A DNA stretch of 64,000 nt from Calocera cornea HHB12733 (lineage: Eukaryota; Basidiomycota; Dacrymycetes; Dacrymycetales; Dacrymycetaceae). Both the position numbers and the translations under genes were made by a program. Shown piece by piece: positions 31,648 to 42,500 of the stretch; positions within the stretch are counted from its first letter, which is position 1, and every line of letters starts with the position of its first letter. Below the pieces are notes generated by a model, which saw nothing but the letters and a program-made list of their open reading frames with translations, was not told the origin of the DNA and searched no databases. The stretch is taken from assembly GCA_001632435.1 (NCBI GenBank), contig KV423957.1:142957-206956 (forward strand). The letters run 5' to 3'.

Positions 31648-32767
31648 GTCTCTGTATATTTTGTATATCATGCGGAATCTTCCTACATGTACTATAATGT
31701 AATGAGGCGCAGATAGTAACTCTACCGGCGTTAGCAATGTATGGAGGCACTTCGCGGACAGCTATGCTCAACTTTCCCCCTGCTGGAAAGAGATGGCTCA
31801 GCGGGAACGAAGAGACTCTCAAGCAGCAGAAGCAAAAAACCACCCGTAAGCGGAAACAACCTCAGTAGCGGAGGCACCAAGCAGCGGAGGAAAATGGGAT
31901 AACGGATGCAAATTGATTAGCCAGCACAAATTAAGTACAGCAAGTAAAGTGGGTCAGAAAGGGAAAAATGATGAGTGGATGGAGACCAGGGACGGAAGCA
32001 TACTGGCAAACCGAGCAAGTTTGGAGGCTGGAGCAATTCGGATGAGGGAGGCAGTAGTAAAAATAGCGGACACAAATGAGCTTCCGGAGGCATAATAATT
32101 AGGGGAGACAAGGTGCATCGGAATCAGATTTTAGACCGGAAGTAATTTCAATCCCGGAAGCAGATTAAGTGGGCGGAAACAACGTAAGTCACAGACGCAT
32201 TTTATGTGACGGAAGCAGATTATACAGTGCAAGCAGATTAAAAAACAGAAGCAAATTTCAAAGCGGAAGCAAACAAATCACGGAGGTACATCATTGTGAC
32301 GGAATCAAAATAGGTAGCGAGAGCATATGGTGGGGCGGAGACAGGTGAGTGGACGGAGGCAAATGTGATGCGGATGCAAAGAGTTCGGCGGAAGTAGATC
32401 TGGAAGCGGAAGCAAAGAGTGCAGCGGATGCCGATCAAATGTGGATGCAAATTTGAACAGGGAAGGAAATATGGATAACTTACCGAAGCAAACAGACCTC
32501 CAAGCGGAAGTACAAGCCCGTAATGGGAGCGGAAATGGGCTCAAGCGGGAGCGAGCACTCCTAGAGACCACACGGGAGTAAGCGGAGGTATCTCTTTGAG
32601 CTGTGCGCGCCGGGGGGAGGCCAAACTGCAATAGGCGCTTCGGAGCCGAGGCTCCGCAATCCCATAGGGATCACCCTGTGCCTGGCGTGCTTTCTTCCCC
32701 TAGCAGCAGGTCATTCCCCGTCTCTCACACATCCTTGCCTCTCACCGCGCCCGGCTAGCTACGCACC
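31648..32767. other. Intergenic region with family-A minisatellite
   Basis: The region contains the 3' end of the Yippee-like gene, the third family-A array (31845-32595) and the short promoter of COA6. A C/T-rich stretch precedes the COA6 start. Confidence 0.6.
31845..32595 (+). repeat. Degenerate minisatellite, family A, copy 3
   Basis: About 35 units with the same core (CGGAAGCAAATTT, CGGATGCAAAGAG, CGGAAGTAGATCT and similar) in the same orientation as the other two arrays. Unit length is more variable (16-25 nt), and some units are eroded around 31925-32030. Confidence 0.8.
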
Positions 32768-33089
32768 ATGGCGACCCCACCCCCAAAGCGGGACGATCGC
32801 AAGCGCTGCTGGGATGCGCGGGACGCCTACTTCCTCTGCCTCGACGCATCCAACTTCCTGGCTCCGGGGAGCGAGACGGGCGTGACGTGCAAGAAAGAGC
32901 GCAAGACGTATGATGGGAGCTGTGCGAAGAGCTGGGTAAGCTCGGCTCCTTGTTGCTGACGACATGCAGTGCTGATGCAAAGGTGGGCAGGTGGAGTACT
33001 TCGATAAGCGAAGAGTGCTGGAGGCACGGCAGAAGGCGATGTTGGAGGCGCAGGAGGCGGAGAACCTGAAGAGACAGCAGGGACGATAA
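32768..33089 (+). CDS. COA6: Cytochrome c oxidase assembly factor Coa6
   Basis: Exons 32768-32935 and 32991-33089 encode 88 aa. Coa6 is a twin CX9C-type protein of the mitochondrial intermembrane space needed for copper delivery to Cox2. The sequence shows KRCWDARDAYFLCLD (Cys, nine residues, Cys), followed by TCKKERKTYDGSCAKSWVEYF, the second cysteine pair with ten residues between, as in Coa6. There is no cleavable presequence, consistent with Mia40-dependent import. The helical tail ends NLKRQQGR. Confidence 0.92.
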
Positions 33090-33392
33090 TACACCTCGAT
33101 TCGATCGAACTGGGTCTCAATTTACTCACTCGATTACACGAAGAGGATGAAGGCTGCAGAAAGACAAGGCTGCTGCACTCGGGCGTTTACTGGGTAATCA
33201 CGGGAGACAGCAAAGGGTTGACCCCAGGGCGGGGATGTCCGCGAACACGTCGTTCGAGTCGCACAACGCCACCATACACCACTCAAGCATGTATCAAGAA
33301 CGTCACAATCTATTCAGTACTATGTATTATACACATTTTGGGGTTCATGGGTCATGGTATCGAGCGTCAACCTGACGGAATGCTCATCATGA
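33090..33392. other. Convergent intergenic region
   Basis: About 300 nt between the COA6 and mevalonate kinase stops. Nothing beyond 3' ends is seen. Confidence 0.5.
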
Positions 33393-34842
33393 TCATACGT
33401 ACAGCCAGCGTCCGCGGTCCTCGACCCACTCGGCGAGCTCGAGCACGTCCTTATCCAGGAACTGGCTCCGGAGGGGCACGCGCATCCCCTCGTCCCCGCC
33501 CCCCGTGGATACATTCTCGCCGTCCTCGCCCGAGCGGGGCGAGAAGACGCCCAGCCCGCTCCCGCCTACAGTCGTCGTGTAGGCATCGAAGCCATCCTCT
33601 CGGAGCTCAGCGACAAGCTGCTGCAGAGCCTCGTCCGAGAACTGATCAGGAACAAGCGTGACGGCGCAGCCTCCTCCTCCGGCTCCCGTAAGCTTCGTGT
33701 GCAGGTTATAAGGCGCAGAGGCGGTTTTGGCACGGATGACCTCGAGCGCCGGGTGTGACACGCCGAGGGAAACGAGGTGCTCGTGATTTTCGTCGATCAG
33801 CGCTTCGAGCCCGGAGATGAGGGTCTGCCGCGGTAGTTCGGGGTCCTCCAGCGCCCGCCTGGCTTCGTCGCTGATATTTTGGATAGCGTCGAGGATGGGG
33901 TTGATCACGTCCGGCTCTTCAGCCTTGCGCTTCCCAACGCCCGCGACGAGGCTCTTGGTATCGCGGGGGATTTTGGAGTTGACGAGTAGGAATCGGACCG
34001 ACTTGAACCCATTCAGAGGGTCCAGCCCTGCCTTCCTCTCGAACCCAGGACGCGTGTACGCGAGCGCCCCACCGTACACGGCCACGGAATTGTCGATGCC
34101 GCTCGGGTTGCCGTGCAGCACCTTCTCCGAGATGAACGCCCAGGCGTTGATCTCGTCCGCGGTGGGCTTGGGGATGGCCACACGGCCGTTGTGCGAGATG
34201 TGCACGTGTGCCGGCTGCTTCCCGTTCGGCGCGGCTGTGGGCGCAGGCTCGGTGGGGATAGTGATACGGCGGTGGAGGAGGAGGAGGGCAGAGGAGATGC
34301 ACGTGGAGTAGGCGGCGGAGGAGCCGAGCCCCGCCGAGATGGGCATGTTGGACCGCGCGGTAAAGCTGAACGTGGGTTTGGTATCCCCCCGCGCCATCAT
34401 CATGTACAGGTAGAGGAAGGCGACGGCAGCCGCCTGCGAGGTCTTGGTCGCGCAGTGCGCTTTGAGCGTCTCGACGATGGCGGCGACGAGCTTCTCATCG
34501 AGCACGGGGCCGTGCGCTTCGCCCTCGGGGAGGGGCTCGAGGACGTCCCATGGAAGCTCATCGAGCGACCAGGTCTCTTCGTATCCGCCAAGGTCGGGCA
34601 GGTAGAGAGCGAGCTTGCCGTCTTCCCGCGGCGTCGTGAGGCCGAAGCAGCGGAGGTTGACGGCGGCGGCGATCGCAGTCTGCAACGATCGATCAGCAGC
34701 GACCCTCGCGCGCAGGGGAGATACGCACTACACCATGCACGACGGCGTGCTCTCCAAAGAGGATGACCTTCCCGGGGGCACTGACGAACCACTCCCTCTT
34801 CTCGACGTCCTGTTCGCCCAGGTTGATCTTCTCGACAGCCAT
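33393..34842 (-). CDS. ERG12: Mevalonate kinase (module of a probable fusion protein)
   Basis: GHMP kinase that phosphorylates mevalonate in the isoprenoid/ergosterol pathway. From the Met at 34842 the module has 466 aa: MAVEKINLGEQDVEKREW, then the family start FVSAPGKVILFGEHAVVHG. The ATP-binding motif is PISAGLGSSAAYSTCISSALL, and motif 3 is KLTGAGGGGCAVTL. The intron between exon parts 34729-34842 and 33393-34679 is GTGCGT...TTGCAG. Importantly, no stop codon separates this Met from the upstream cystathionine beta-lyase exon: the last lyase exon (34729-35056) runs in frame into it. Either a bifunctional protein is made, or translation also starts at this Met. The internal Met has no promoter-sized gap before it. 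Confidence 0.9.
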
Positions 34843-36372
34843 GCCGATGAGCCCCGTGCCGTCGTCGGGCCGTACGCGGGTGAGCCTGCGCTGGCCCGAC
34901 GAGGGCAGCTCGACGCTACTTATAGCCCCGGCCTGGAGGAGGGCGCACTCGAGGTCCTCCAGCAGGTCCGCGGGGTCCTCGATGCCCACGCAGAGGCGGA
35001 TGAGGTCCTCGGGCAGGCCGCGCGACGCCCGCGTGGCGGCGTCGATCGAGGCGTGCCTGGGCGAGGGTCAGCTCGGAAGCGAGGAAGCGTACAGCCAACG
35101 AAAAAGGGGAGGAAGAGGTGAGAAGGCGCGGGAGGAAGACGCACGACATGAGGCACGGCATCGATATGAGCGAGTTGACGGCACCGAACGAGACGCTGAT
35201 CCCCCAGAGGCGGGTTGCTCCCACGATACGCTCGCTAAGCGCCTTATCGCCCGTGACGAAGCTGAGGACGGCCCCGTAGCCGCTCGCGTGCCGCTCGTGG
35301 ATGTCCTTGCCCGGGTGGCCGGGCAGGCCGGGGTAGAACGTGCGGAAGCCGAGCGAGTCGAGGAACGTCGCCACCCGCTGGGCGGACGACTGCTGCCGGT
35401 CCATCCGGATCGCCATCGTCTTGATCCCGCGGAGGAGGAGGAACGAGTCGAACGGCGAGAGCGCGTTCCCGACGGCGTTGATGGTGAATGCGATTCTCTG
35501 GATTTCGGGTCAGCTCAGGCTCGGCCGGGTGGGGCGAAGCGGCCGCAGCACATACCTGCGCTACATCGTCCCGGTCGCAGACGACCACGCCCGCCATGAG
35601 GTCGTGGTGGCCAGAGAGGTACTTGGTCCCGCTGTCGTACACGAGGTCCGCACCGTGCTCGAGCGGCCGCTGGAGGTACGGGCTCATCATGGTATTGTCG
35701 ACGACGACGAGCGCGTCGGGCGCATGCTGGCGGACGCTCGCACAGATCCGCTCGATGTCCACCACTTTCAGCAGCGGGTTCGTCGGGCTCTCGAGCAGCA
35801 CCATCGCCGTCTTCCCCGCTCGGAGGTAAGGCACGACAGACGGAGCGTCCGTGGTGTCCACATGGTGCACGGTGATCCCGCCGTTGTTCTTCAGGTACGT
35901 CAGCAGCCGGTTCGTCCCGCCGTACAGGTCGTCCCCCGCGACGACCTCGTCGCCGGGCTTGAGCAGGCGGGTGATGACATCCAGCGCTGCCATGCCGGAT
36001 GAGACGACGAAGGCATGTGCCGCCGAGGAGATCTTGGCGACGTGGTGTTCTGTTCGGGGTGAGCGCTTATCCAGGAGCATGACAAAGGAACGCACCGAGG
36101 TGGCTCCGGGTAGGGTTGCCGCTGCGCGTGTAGTCGTACTCGCCGCCCATGCCCTTGAAGGTCGCTGTCTGGTATATGGGCACGCTGCTCGACCCGTACT
36201 GGTCCTTCTGCGCCGGGTTCTCGACCGTCACGCACTGGGTGGAGAAGTGGTAGGGCCGGCGCTTGCCGTTGCTGCTTGCGCGGAAGGCGGAGCCGGAGGG
36301 CGAGTCCGGGACGGGTGTGCCCTCGCTGATGGGGGTGAGTGGGCCATTGTTGTCCGATTTTGCAAGGACCAT
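34843..36372 (-). CDS. STR3: Cystathionine beta-lyase-like PLP enzyme (N-terminal module of a probable fusion)
   Basis: PLP-dependent Cys/Met metabolism enzyme that would cleave cystathionine to homocysteine. Exons 36096-36372, 35556-36049, 35145-35497 and 34729-35056 join in phase throughout. Start [10 protein letters not shown]; substrate region [16 protein letters not shown] and [38 protein letters not shown]-lysine loop [18 protein letters not shown]-terminal [22 protein letters not shown] and [16 protein letters not shown]. The SHASI and [10 protein letters not shown] features favour beta-lyase over gamma-lyase or gamma-synthase, though this superfamily is hard to split by eye. The normal C-terminus falls near ALLQAGAIS, but the frame stays open through ~29 more codons into mevalonate kinase; counted together the product is 912 aa. 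Confidence 0.88.
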
Positions 36373-37448
36373 CTTTGGGGTGAGTGAAGAAGCGCAAGGA
36401 TGGTGTGCTGTGTGCTGTGGTCGGTGTGCAGGTGAGTGAAGAGGGAGAAAAGTGTGGCCGGTGCAGGGCGTGCAGGCTGCCCCGCCCAAGTGGAACCCTT
36501 GCTATGGCGCGATTTCATCTTCGGCCGCGTTGACTCGGGCGATCCTCAACCTTCCCCGTCCCGGAGCCGAGCAGGGGGGGCGAGGGTACCCGGGTGGCGG
36601 TGTAGCGAGTCGGAGCCGAGCTGTCCTCCTCGTCGGGGCCATCCCTGGGCAGGGTCCGCCCAGTGCGACTCCCCTCTGACTCCCTCCTGACGTCGTCCGC
36701 TCGGTTGAACCGCTCGGATAGTTAACTGTTACACCTGTCTTTATTACCGACATCCTGCACTCACCCGCCAGCGCGCGCTGCATACACTTCGCGTACAGCC
36801 TCGGGTCGCTCATCACGCCGAGTCACGGCCCGCGCGCCCAAAATAGAAGGCTCCGCGCCTTCCGCCATGGCCATTCAGTCCGGATCTCCGTGCTTCGCTG
36901 CTTCCCGGTTGGGCACCCTCGCGCCCATAGCATAGCCAGCGCGTCCCTCAGCCTGGCCCACTTTTCTCGCACCACTTCCTATTCCCCACCTCGCAATAAC
37001 CTACTCACCACCGTTCCCCCCCGCCCCTTCCGCGCCCATGTGCACGCCCCGTCCCGTGGTCCAAACCTCAATTCAGTGCAAACCTCGAGCGCGAGGCCCA
37101 CACCCGTACCTCCGGGCGGGCCTCGCGTGCCCCCCCTCTGGATTCCCCGGGCTTTCAGCGACCACCAGCGTCGTCCTGCCGTTACAGCGTTCAGAAGCTC
37201 GAATGTTCGCGCGGCTCGCCCGCATGGAGCAGGCGCTTCCCCGTGCCTTCCTATCCGGCTTCGGATCTTGGTGGTGCGACCACGCCCATCTGGGGACCCC
37301 AAGGGGCCCCGCCTCGTTTCTATAAATCCCCACACCCGGCTGGGCAACGCTTCTGTTCCCCAGTCCTTTGCACTTCACTCTCGCCTCAAGGCACCCCCCA
37401 CTAACCATTAACGACCCTCCCCCACCCGCCCCGCAACCCTAGCTAGCG
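36373..37448. other. Divergent intergenic region, lyase/kinase gene and sugar transporter
   Basis: GC-rich region of ~1.1 kb with promoters for both sides. Apart from the TATA box at 37321 I see no gene or repeat; several open frames here lack coding character. Confidence 0.55.
37321..37327 (+). promoter_or_regulatory. TATA box of the sugar transporter gene
   Basis: TATAAAT lies 122 nt upstream of the transporter ATG in otherwise GC-rich sequence, a plausible distance for a TATA box with a ~70-90 nt leader. Confidence 0.6.
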
Positions 37449-39546
37449 ATGGCGACGGAAACCGCACCCGTCCTGACGGACACGCACGTCGACGAGCACG
37501 AGCACGCGCTCTCCGACATAAACAGCATCGAAAAAGGCCCCGCGCCGATGCCCAACATGCTCGCGCTGGCCGAAGCCGCCGCGCACGAGCACTCCTACAC
37601 GCCCCTCACCGCCATCCGCACCTACTGGCGCGCCTTCGCCTGGTGCCAGTTCATCTCCATCGGCGCCCTCCTCTGGGGCTACGACGCCCAGGTCGGAGGC
37701 GGTATCCTCTCCGTGCCCAGCTTCAGGCGCGACTTTGGATCAATAATAGACGGCCAGCCAGTCCTCTCTGCCGCATGGCAGTCGGGCTTCAACTCGGCCT
37801 CCTCCATCGGAGGCATGTTCGGTGGTCTCAGTCTCGGCTTTGTCGCCGATAGGTTTGGGTACGTCGCCGCGCTCCAAATATTATTCTCGCAACCCGCTGA
37901 TGATATGCCTGTGCCACAGTCGCCGCGGTGCCGTCGCGCTCTGCTGTGTCATCTCCACCATCGGCATCTTCCTCCAGTTCTTCACCCCCGTCCAGGCAAA
38001 CCCCATGCTGCTTGTCGGCAAGCTCGTCAACGGCTTCGCACTCGGTGCGTTGTTCCGCCGGCCTATCAGGGCATTGCTGACCGGGCACGCACAGGCATGT
38101 ACGTCTCCTGCGCGTCTTCTTACTGCTCCGAGGTCTCCCCGCTGGCTCTCCGAGGTATCTCGACCGGCGCTGTGAACCTGTGGATTGTTCGTGAGTCATC
38201 ACCCCTCGTACCTGGCAGTTCAACCTATTGACAACGGGATAGTGGGCCAATTCCTCTCGAACGGTGTGATCGAGGGCACCGGCACCCGGACCGACAAGTA
38301 CGCCTACCGCCTGCCCTTGTCAGTCGTCTCCTCCCGCGGCGGAACCTAGCTTATACGTTTACCCAGCGCGATCCAGTGGATCTTCCCCGCCATCCTCCTC
38401 GCGGGCCTCCCCTTCGCACCCGAGTCGCCCTGGTGGCTCGTCCGCAAGGGCAAGGTCGAGCAGGCCAAGGCCGTCATCGCCCGTCTCGCCGGGCCGACGC
38501 TCGACCTCGACCTCCACGTCAACCAGATAAAGGAGACCATCGAGCTCGAGCAGCGCGAGGCCGCCACGTCCTCCTACTGGGACCTGTTCCGCGGCGTCAA
38601 CCTCCGCAGGACCATCGTCGCCTCCATGGTCTTCGTCCTCCAGCAGGTCGCCGGTGTCGTCTTCGTCCTCGGCTTCAGTACCTACTTCTTCGAGCTCGCC
38701 GGCTTTGCCGACGAGAACGCTTTCCGTCTTGGTGTCGGTGTGACTGCCATCGGGGTAAGTCTTTCCGTTCCCAAGAAAGTCCGATACTGACCCGGCTCCA
38801 CTCAGATCGTCGGCAACATCCTCGCTGGTCTCACCATGAACCGGTTCGGTCGTCGATTCCTCTTCAACTGGGGCATGGTCGGTTGTGCCGTCGTCAACTT
38901 CCTGATCGCCTTCCTCGCTATCCCTGGGAAGACTAGCACGAACTGGGCCATGGCTATCTTCGTACGCTGTGCTCTTTTCCACTTGTGACTCATCCTAATC
39001 ATCGTGGTCCAGACCCTGATCTACAACTTTGTCTACCAAATCGGAATGTGCGCGAAACTTCACATCCCGCCTTTCTCTGGCTCACAGACTCTCTAGTGGC
39101 CCTCTTGGCTACGTCATCTTCGCTGAAGTCTCTTCGGCAAGGCTGCGGTCCAAGACAGTCGGTTTCGGTATCCTTGTCAACTCCCTGTGCGGCATGATCG
39201 CAAACATTGTCATCCCCTACCTGTGCGTAACATCGCCGAATAAACGTGCACTGTGCTCCTAACACGGGTGATATCACAGCGTCAACCCCGATGAGGCAAA
39301 CCTCGGCGGCAAGGTCGGCTTCATCTTCGGCGGCCTCGGTGCCATCGGCACCATCTGGGCATGGTTCTTCATCCCCGAGACCAAGAACCGTACTGTTGAT
39401 GAGTACGCCGCTCCCTCTTTCACAACGCTGGCCATGGTGCTAATGAGACTTTGCGCAGACTCGATGTCATGTTCGAGAGGCACGTCAGCGCACGGCACTT
39501 CTCCGACTACCTCCTCGAGACTGCGGACCATCGCGAGAAGCACTAA
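37449..39546 (+). CDS. MFS sugar transporter, alpha-glucoside permease-like
   Basis: Sugar porter of the major facilitator superfamily, ~10 exons, about 550 aa with 12 membrane segments and a long cytosolic N-terminus (~65 residues). Signatures: LLWGYDAQVGGGILSVPSF in TM1, GFVADRFGRRGAVA (motif A, joined across the first intron), the PESPWWLVRKGK motif after TM6, ATSSYWDLFRGVNLRRT, LNFGxT-like GFSTYFFELAGFADENAF in TM7-8, and the final PETKNRTVDELDVMFER. The NAF-LGVGVTAIGIVGN stretch resembles maltose/sucrose H+ symporters of fungi. The substrate cannot be settled by eye. A TATA box precedes it, which fits a strongly regulated gene. Confidence 0.88.
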
Positions 39547-42500
39547 ACACACCTACGGCCTCTTCTTGCAGAATTACGATTTCCGTTTACAACCTTGTAT
39601 CACGACCCCAATGAACTGAACTGTTGAATGTATCAAGCAGAGCTGTAGTAATGTTTATCAATTTCTAGCCACATGTGCGCATGCGCCCGGCATAGCCGGG
39701 CCGCCCCACTCGAGCGAGATTCTATCTCCGTCCGCGCCCGCGAATCTTTTGAGGAGCGGAGCGGGGTAGACTTTCATGCCGCCGAGCCCAGCCCCGTCCT
39801 TGCCGGGCATCTTCACAATTGAATTCAGACTAGGGCATCCCTCTAAACTCTATTATTATCTGCGTCATTACGGGTACCGACTGAATTGAATTGAGCTGCC
39901 GGGTCCCGCCGCGCCGCATTTGGATTGTAGGCGTCCGGAGCTCGTACACCCCTCCGCAACATCCGCAACACGGTGTCGCCCGCAACAGGAATATTACGCT
40001 TAACATCTCATTTGCGCTCCACACACCATATGGAGGATTGCATTCTGAGCATACGGAACACACAGAGACACCTTTTTACCGACGCAAGTCCACGGATTAG
40101 CAGGAGAAATGCCGCTCCTTCAGGAGAAAGTTGACCGGCGACCTACGTACCATGCAGCGCCGAGGATGGGTACCACCTGTGGCCTTCTCAAGCCGTCAGA
40201 CCGCGTTCCCGTGTGGGAGGTCGAAGCCATGTGGTGAGCTATCTCTATCTCATGGGAACCGAGCAGGAGCCACAGTTTGCTCCCCTAACGTCATGTGCAA
40301 AGCGACTTTGTCGTTCGAGTCCCTCAACAACTAGATTGCCTATCGACATGCTCTGCCTTAAGCGGAACGGATGGCCCGGCCCAATGGCTTTTGGTAAGAT
40401 CATATCGATCAGCGCCATACGAGTGGAAGCTGCCCCTTTGCGAAGCGCTTGTTCCCCGGGCTTCTTCGGATGGAACTTCCGGGAGTTCCCCCCGGCGGCA
40501 CGCATGCTGGTGCGGGCCAATGTTCCTTGACATCGGCAGGCTCGGAGAATAGCAACTTCTCCATTGGCTGCAAACATTGTCCACCGGGGTAAGGAGTAAT
40601 ACATGTTAGACCTCGAGCTATACCAAGGAGAACTGGAAATGCAGTGCTGTTCGTGGCCAATACTGTAAGGCGTTTGGAGTAACCGCGATGTCGAATCCTC
40701 TGCCGCGCTGGAATGGAATTTACGGCATCTCACTCGTCTCCAAGTATCTTTGAAAGCGGCGGAAGACGATGCGATGCTCAACCTTCGTTTTCTCTCCGTG
40801 ACAACATGAATGACTAACAACGAATTCTGATGGTAATGTATTGAGATGCTGCTTTGTGGAGGCATTCTGTTTTTTGAACAGAGTACAGGCGTTGCCCGCA
40901 CAGCATATGTGGAGGACGCGATTTGACCCGACCAGCGGCATACCGTGTCGGTACTTCACAGCACGCCTTGCAGATAGATGCAAACATAGAAACAAGGAGG
41001 CCGTATGACAATGAACTTCCCGAACGCCAACCCCCGCGCGGACTCGGCCCAACATACGGTCTGTCGCCAGCGCAACACCTCCGAAGCGTGCCAACTTTCC
41101 CGAAGCCTGCAGAGATATTCTGCAGCTTCACGAAGCTGTCGCTCCGGTCTAGTCCCTGGCCTCGGGGTAGAACTACGGTCACGGCGAGGCAAGGCGTTCG
41201 GCATCAATGCTGTCAACGAAGCCGTAATGCTGTCAACGAAGCCATCTTCCGGCTCACTCTTTCTGACCATCCAGCTCGCTTGGGTGTGATATTCAACGGT
41301 GGCATCTAATAGGCTCTCTCGATATTGTCACCCCGCGTTTACAGCTCCAGCAAGATGGGTATGGCCATCATGAATGACACTGAAATCGGGCTTTCTGAGT
41401 TCATGGCCGACAACTTTCGTCCACAAGGGTGAGTGCTCCCTCCACCGATAAACTGATTTCAACGTGTTGCGTCTCGGGCCAATTAGGCCCGCATGAGGGC
41501 CGCACCCATACGCGATTTACACTTTGTCGCCAAAACGGTGCACACGTTGGGCCGAAAGGAGACATCGGCCAGAGCGGCGCCTGGCCTTGCTCCCAGCTTG
41601 GTTAGAGTAACACGTAGATTACGCGGCATGGGAGGCGCCTCGCCAAGTCCGTGTGCTGCTAAGGCAGAGGAGGCCCCCACTGTCGGTAGCCGAACTGCCT
41701 GTCACTTATCGGTAGACGCTGCATACGCAGCCTGTCTATACAGAGGTAGCGCGGAGCACTGCATGGATTGCTGGGTAAACAGGGAGCACTACGTAAGAGC
41801 TGTAAGAAACTTCTCGCAGTTCTCTTCGCGTCCAACGTACGACAGGGATGCTTGGAGCTAGCTCGTACAATCCTCACCCATTGCAAAGCAGAGATGTGAG
41901 AGCGTTGATCCCGAACGAGCGAGGCTTGCCGAGTGTGCGGCGATGGACTGACAAATACAGTATGTGGAGGAGGTCGATTGAGCTCCCAAACAGAGATAGA
42001 CCACCGCGCTCAGCCACCGCAATTCTGCAGGACAGAAGCGAGTGTGGCCCTGCTTCCTGCTAACCCCGACGAGGCGGTGGGACGGGATGGAGAGCGAAGG
42101 CGGGAGTTCCTCAGATAGCCACCGAGGCCCAATGAGCGCATCTGAACATGGGACACTGCGCCGCTCCTTCGCAGTCGCAGTGATTGATACAGTCTTCGGC
42201 TGCCGGGCGCCGCGCGGCTCGCGAAGGCACGGGCAGTTTGTGATGACGAGAGAGCTGAGTTCGGCAGAGAAGAGCAATTGAACCTAAACAGCCCCAGGCC
42301 GGGCTCATGCACAGAACAGAAGCGAAGACGGGGCTCCACTATCTCTGCTATCTGCCTTCGCTGCGTCGACCGTCCGAACCGACCAGAAACGTCGCTCGGC
42401 ACGGCGTAGCATGCTGAAGCAGCCGCCGCCGCAGCCGAACCGAGCGTGCAGAAGCCCCCTAGCAGTGTGTCGCCAAAGCCGCGCATGGCACTCCGCGAAG

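Noticed and set aside
40305..40335. GTTCGAGTCC resembling a tRNA T-loop
   Set aside because: Flanking bases do not form the T stem, and no matching acceptor or anticodon arm was found.
40245..40901. 218-aa open frame on the minus strand
   Set aside because: No domain or membrane segment, mixed composition, and overlapping open frames of similar quality on both strands.
41355..41430. Possible small exon starting MGMAIMNDTEIG
   Set aside because: It ends near a GTGAG donor, but no partner exon in frame could be found downstream.
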